From Leptolyngbya sp. BC1307 (GTDB taxonomy: Bacteria; Cyanobacteriota; Cyanobacteriia; Phormidesmidales; Phormidesmidaceae): DNA of 64,000 nucleotides. A program made the translations under genes and the position numbers. Under the pieces are notes generated by a model. It saw only the letters and a list, made by a program, of their open reading frames with translations, had not been told where the DNA came from and did not search any database. Every line of letters begins with the position of its first letter. Position 1 is the first letter of the stretch. Below, piece by piece: positions 63,556 to 64,000 of this stretch. The stretch is taken from assembly GCF_002286735.1 (NCBI RefSeq), contig NZ_NRTA01000005.1, positions 1 to 64,000 of the forward strand, read 5' to 3'.

Positions 63556-64000
63556 TTATCGCATCTTGATCTCTGCTGAGGCAGCACTTTGAACAGTTGC
63601 TGATGGCACATTTGCCCGCACTGCTCGAAACATGCCAAACCGACACAGGCCGTTGCCAAACGCCAGACGCATGAGTAGCAGCGTCGGCACCTCTCGCACA
63701 GATTTGATAAATCCAGCCGGGCCAAACTTCACCAATCCCTGCGGACGGATGATGCCCTGCCAAATCGAATCTATCCAGGAAGGCAGCGTCTCTCTCGACC
63801 AATCGGCTGTGTCTACCGGACCCTTCACCAGACCAGTCGCCTCCAGCAGCTCCGAGAAGCCTTCAATGCTCGAAAATTCAGGATGGGACCATTGGTCGAG
63901 CAGTTGCCTCATCACCGGCTTTTCCCACCAGTTCAGCGGGCGATGGCGGTCATCTCGCTGGTTCCAGTCGGCTACGACCAATACACCGCCCGGCTTTAGC
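63556..64000 (-). CDS. SAM-dependent methyltransferase, tocopherol-type, 3' part
   Basis: The frame is open to the right edge, so the start is outside. LKPGGVLVVADWNQRDDRHR (end of the SAM fold) and the C-terminal half resemble the gamma-tocopherol/MPBQ methyltransferase family (FSELLEATGL, TADWSRETLPSWIDSIW, LRLAFGNGLCRFGMF-like). Which quinol it methylates cannot be told from this part. Stop at 63556. Confidence 0.75.
   Translation of the reverse strand, partial: LKPGGVLVVADWNQRDDRHRPLNWWEKPVMRQLLDQWSHPEFSSIEGFSELLEATGLVKGPVDTADWSRETLPSWIDSIWQGIIRPQGLVKFGPAGFIKSVREVPTLLLMRLAFGNGLCRFGMFRAVRANVPSATVQSAASAEIKMR

Noticed and set aside
1-64000. Many GCGATCGC octamers
   Set aside because: This is the known HIP1 repeat of cyanobacteria; useful for taxonomy, not a new feature.
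1-64000. tRNA, rRNA, CRISPR arrays, prophage or att sites
   Set aside because: Looked for T-loop signatures, rRNA cores, regular direct repeats and integrase genes by eye; none found, though a covariance scan could still reveal a tRNA.

Overview
The window is chromosomal DNA of a cyanobacterium. Evidence: an NDH-1 subunit (NdhN), the photosystem II assembly lipoprotein Psb27, the clock input protein LdpA, the PII partner PipX, an SLH-OprB porin, a helical carotenoid protein, the beta-carotene hydroxylase CrtR, a beta carbonic anhydrase, ClpR subunits, and very frequent copies of the HIP1 octamer GCGATCGC. No tRNA, rRNA or CRISPR array was seen. The genus was not determined; gene content fits a Leptolyngbya/Synechococcus-like cyanobacterium.

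Layout. 1-1.26 kb: the end of an IS transposase gene that has cut an hsdS gene. 2-5.3 kb: a tandem pair of secreted M16 peptidases, one with and one without the zinc motif. 5.4-10.6 kb: MlaE-type permease, DUF3119, plsY, DUF3086, proC, sepF. 11-12 kb: pipY and pipX. 12.5-18.6 kb: a minus-strand block, rrf2-cysK-dnaJ-like-der-ecfT-pabB-like. 18.8-21.1 kb: a porin gene whose ribosome binding site matches the target of the sRNA Yfr1. Upstream of it lies an apparently undescribed compact transcription unit: promoter, UUCG hairpin, 23-codon ORF with a near-perfect Shine-Dalgarno, long-range helix and intrinsic terminator. 21.4-27.5 kb: the alpha-type ribosomal cluster rpmJ-rpsM-rpsK-rpoA-rplQ-truA-rplM-rpsI-rpmE-prfA on the minus strand. 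27.6-31.9 kb: psb27, an R3H/AAA protein, ldpA, ndhN. 32.6-43.9 kb: the S10/spc-type cluster rplC to infA, with secY and adk, on the plus strand. 44-48.6 kb: dgcN-dgcA-VOC, DUF4058 and a VWA protein. 48.8-50.9 kb: two ClpR-like genes plus clpP. 51-58 kb: a J-domain protein, a glycosyltransferase, a PG-binding/HEAT protein, a DMT permease, sppA and aroH. 58.3-62.8 kb: a helical carotenoid protein, crtR, pyruvate kinase and carbonic anhydrase. 63-64 kb: a small CxxC protein and the end of a tocopherol-methyltransferase-like gene that runs off the right edge.

Most of the window is housekeeping. The ribosomal genes that usually form one cyanobacterial cluster are split here into two arms on opposite strands, with psb27 to ndhN between them. 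A 105-bp palindromic element occurs twice (12377-12481 and 21183-21287, three mismatches) and looks like a MITE. The best candidate for something new is the structured minus-strand RNA at about 20797-21091.
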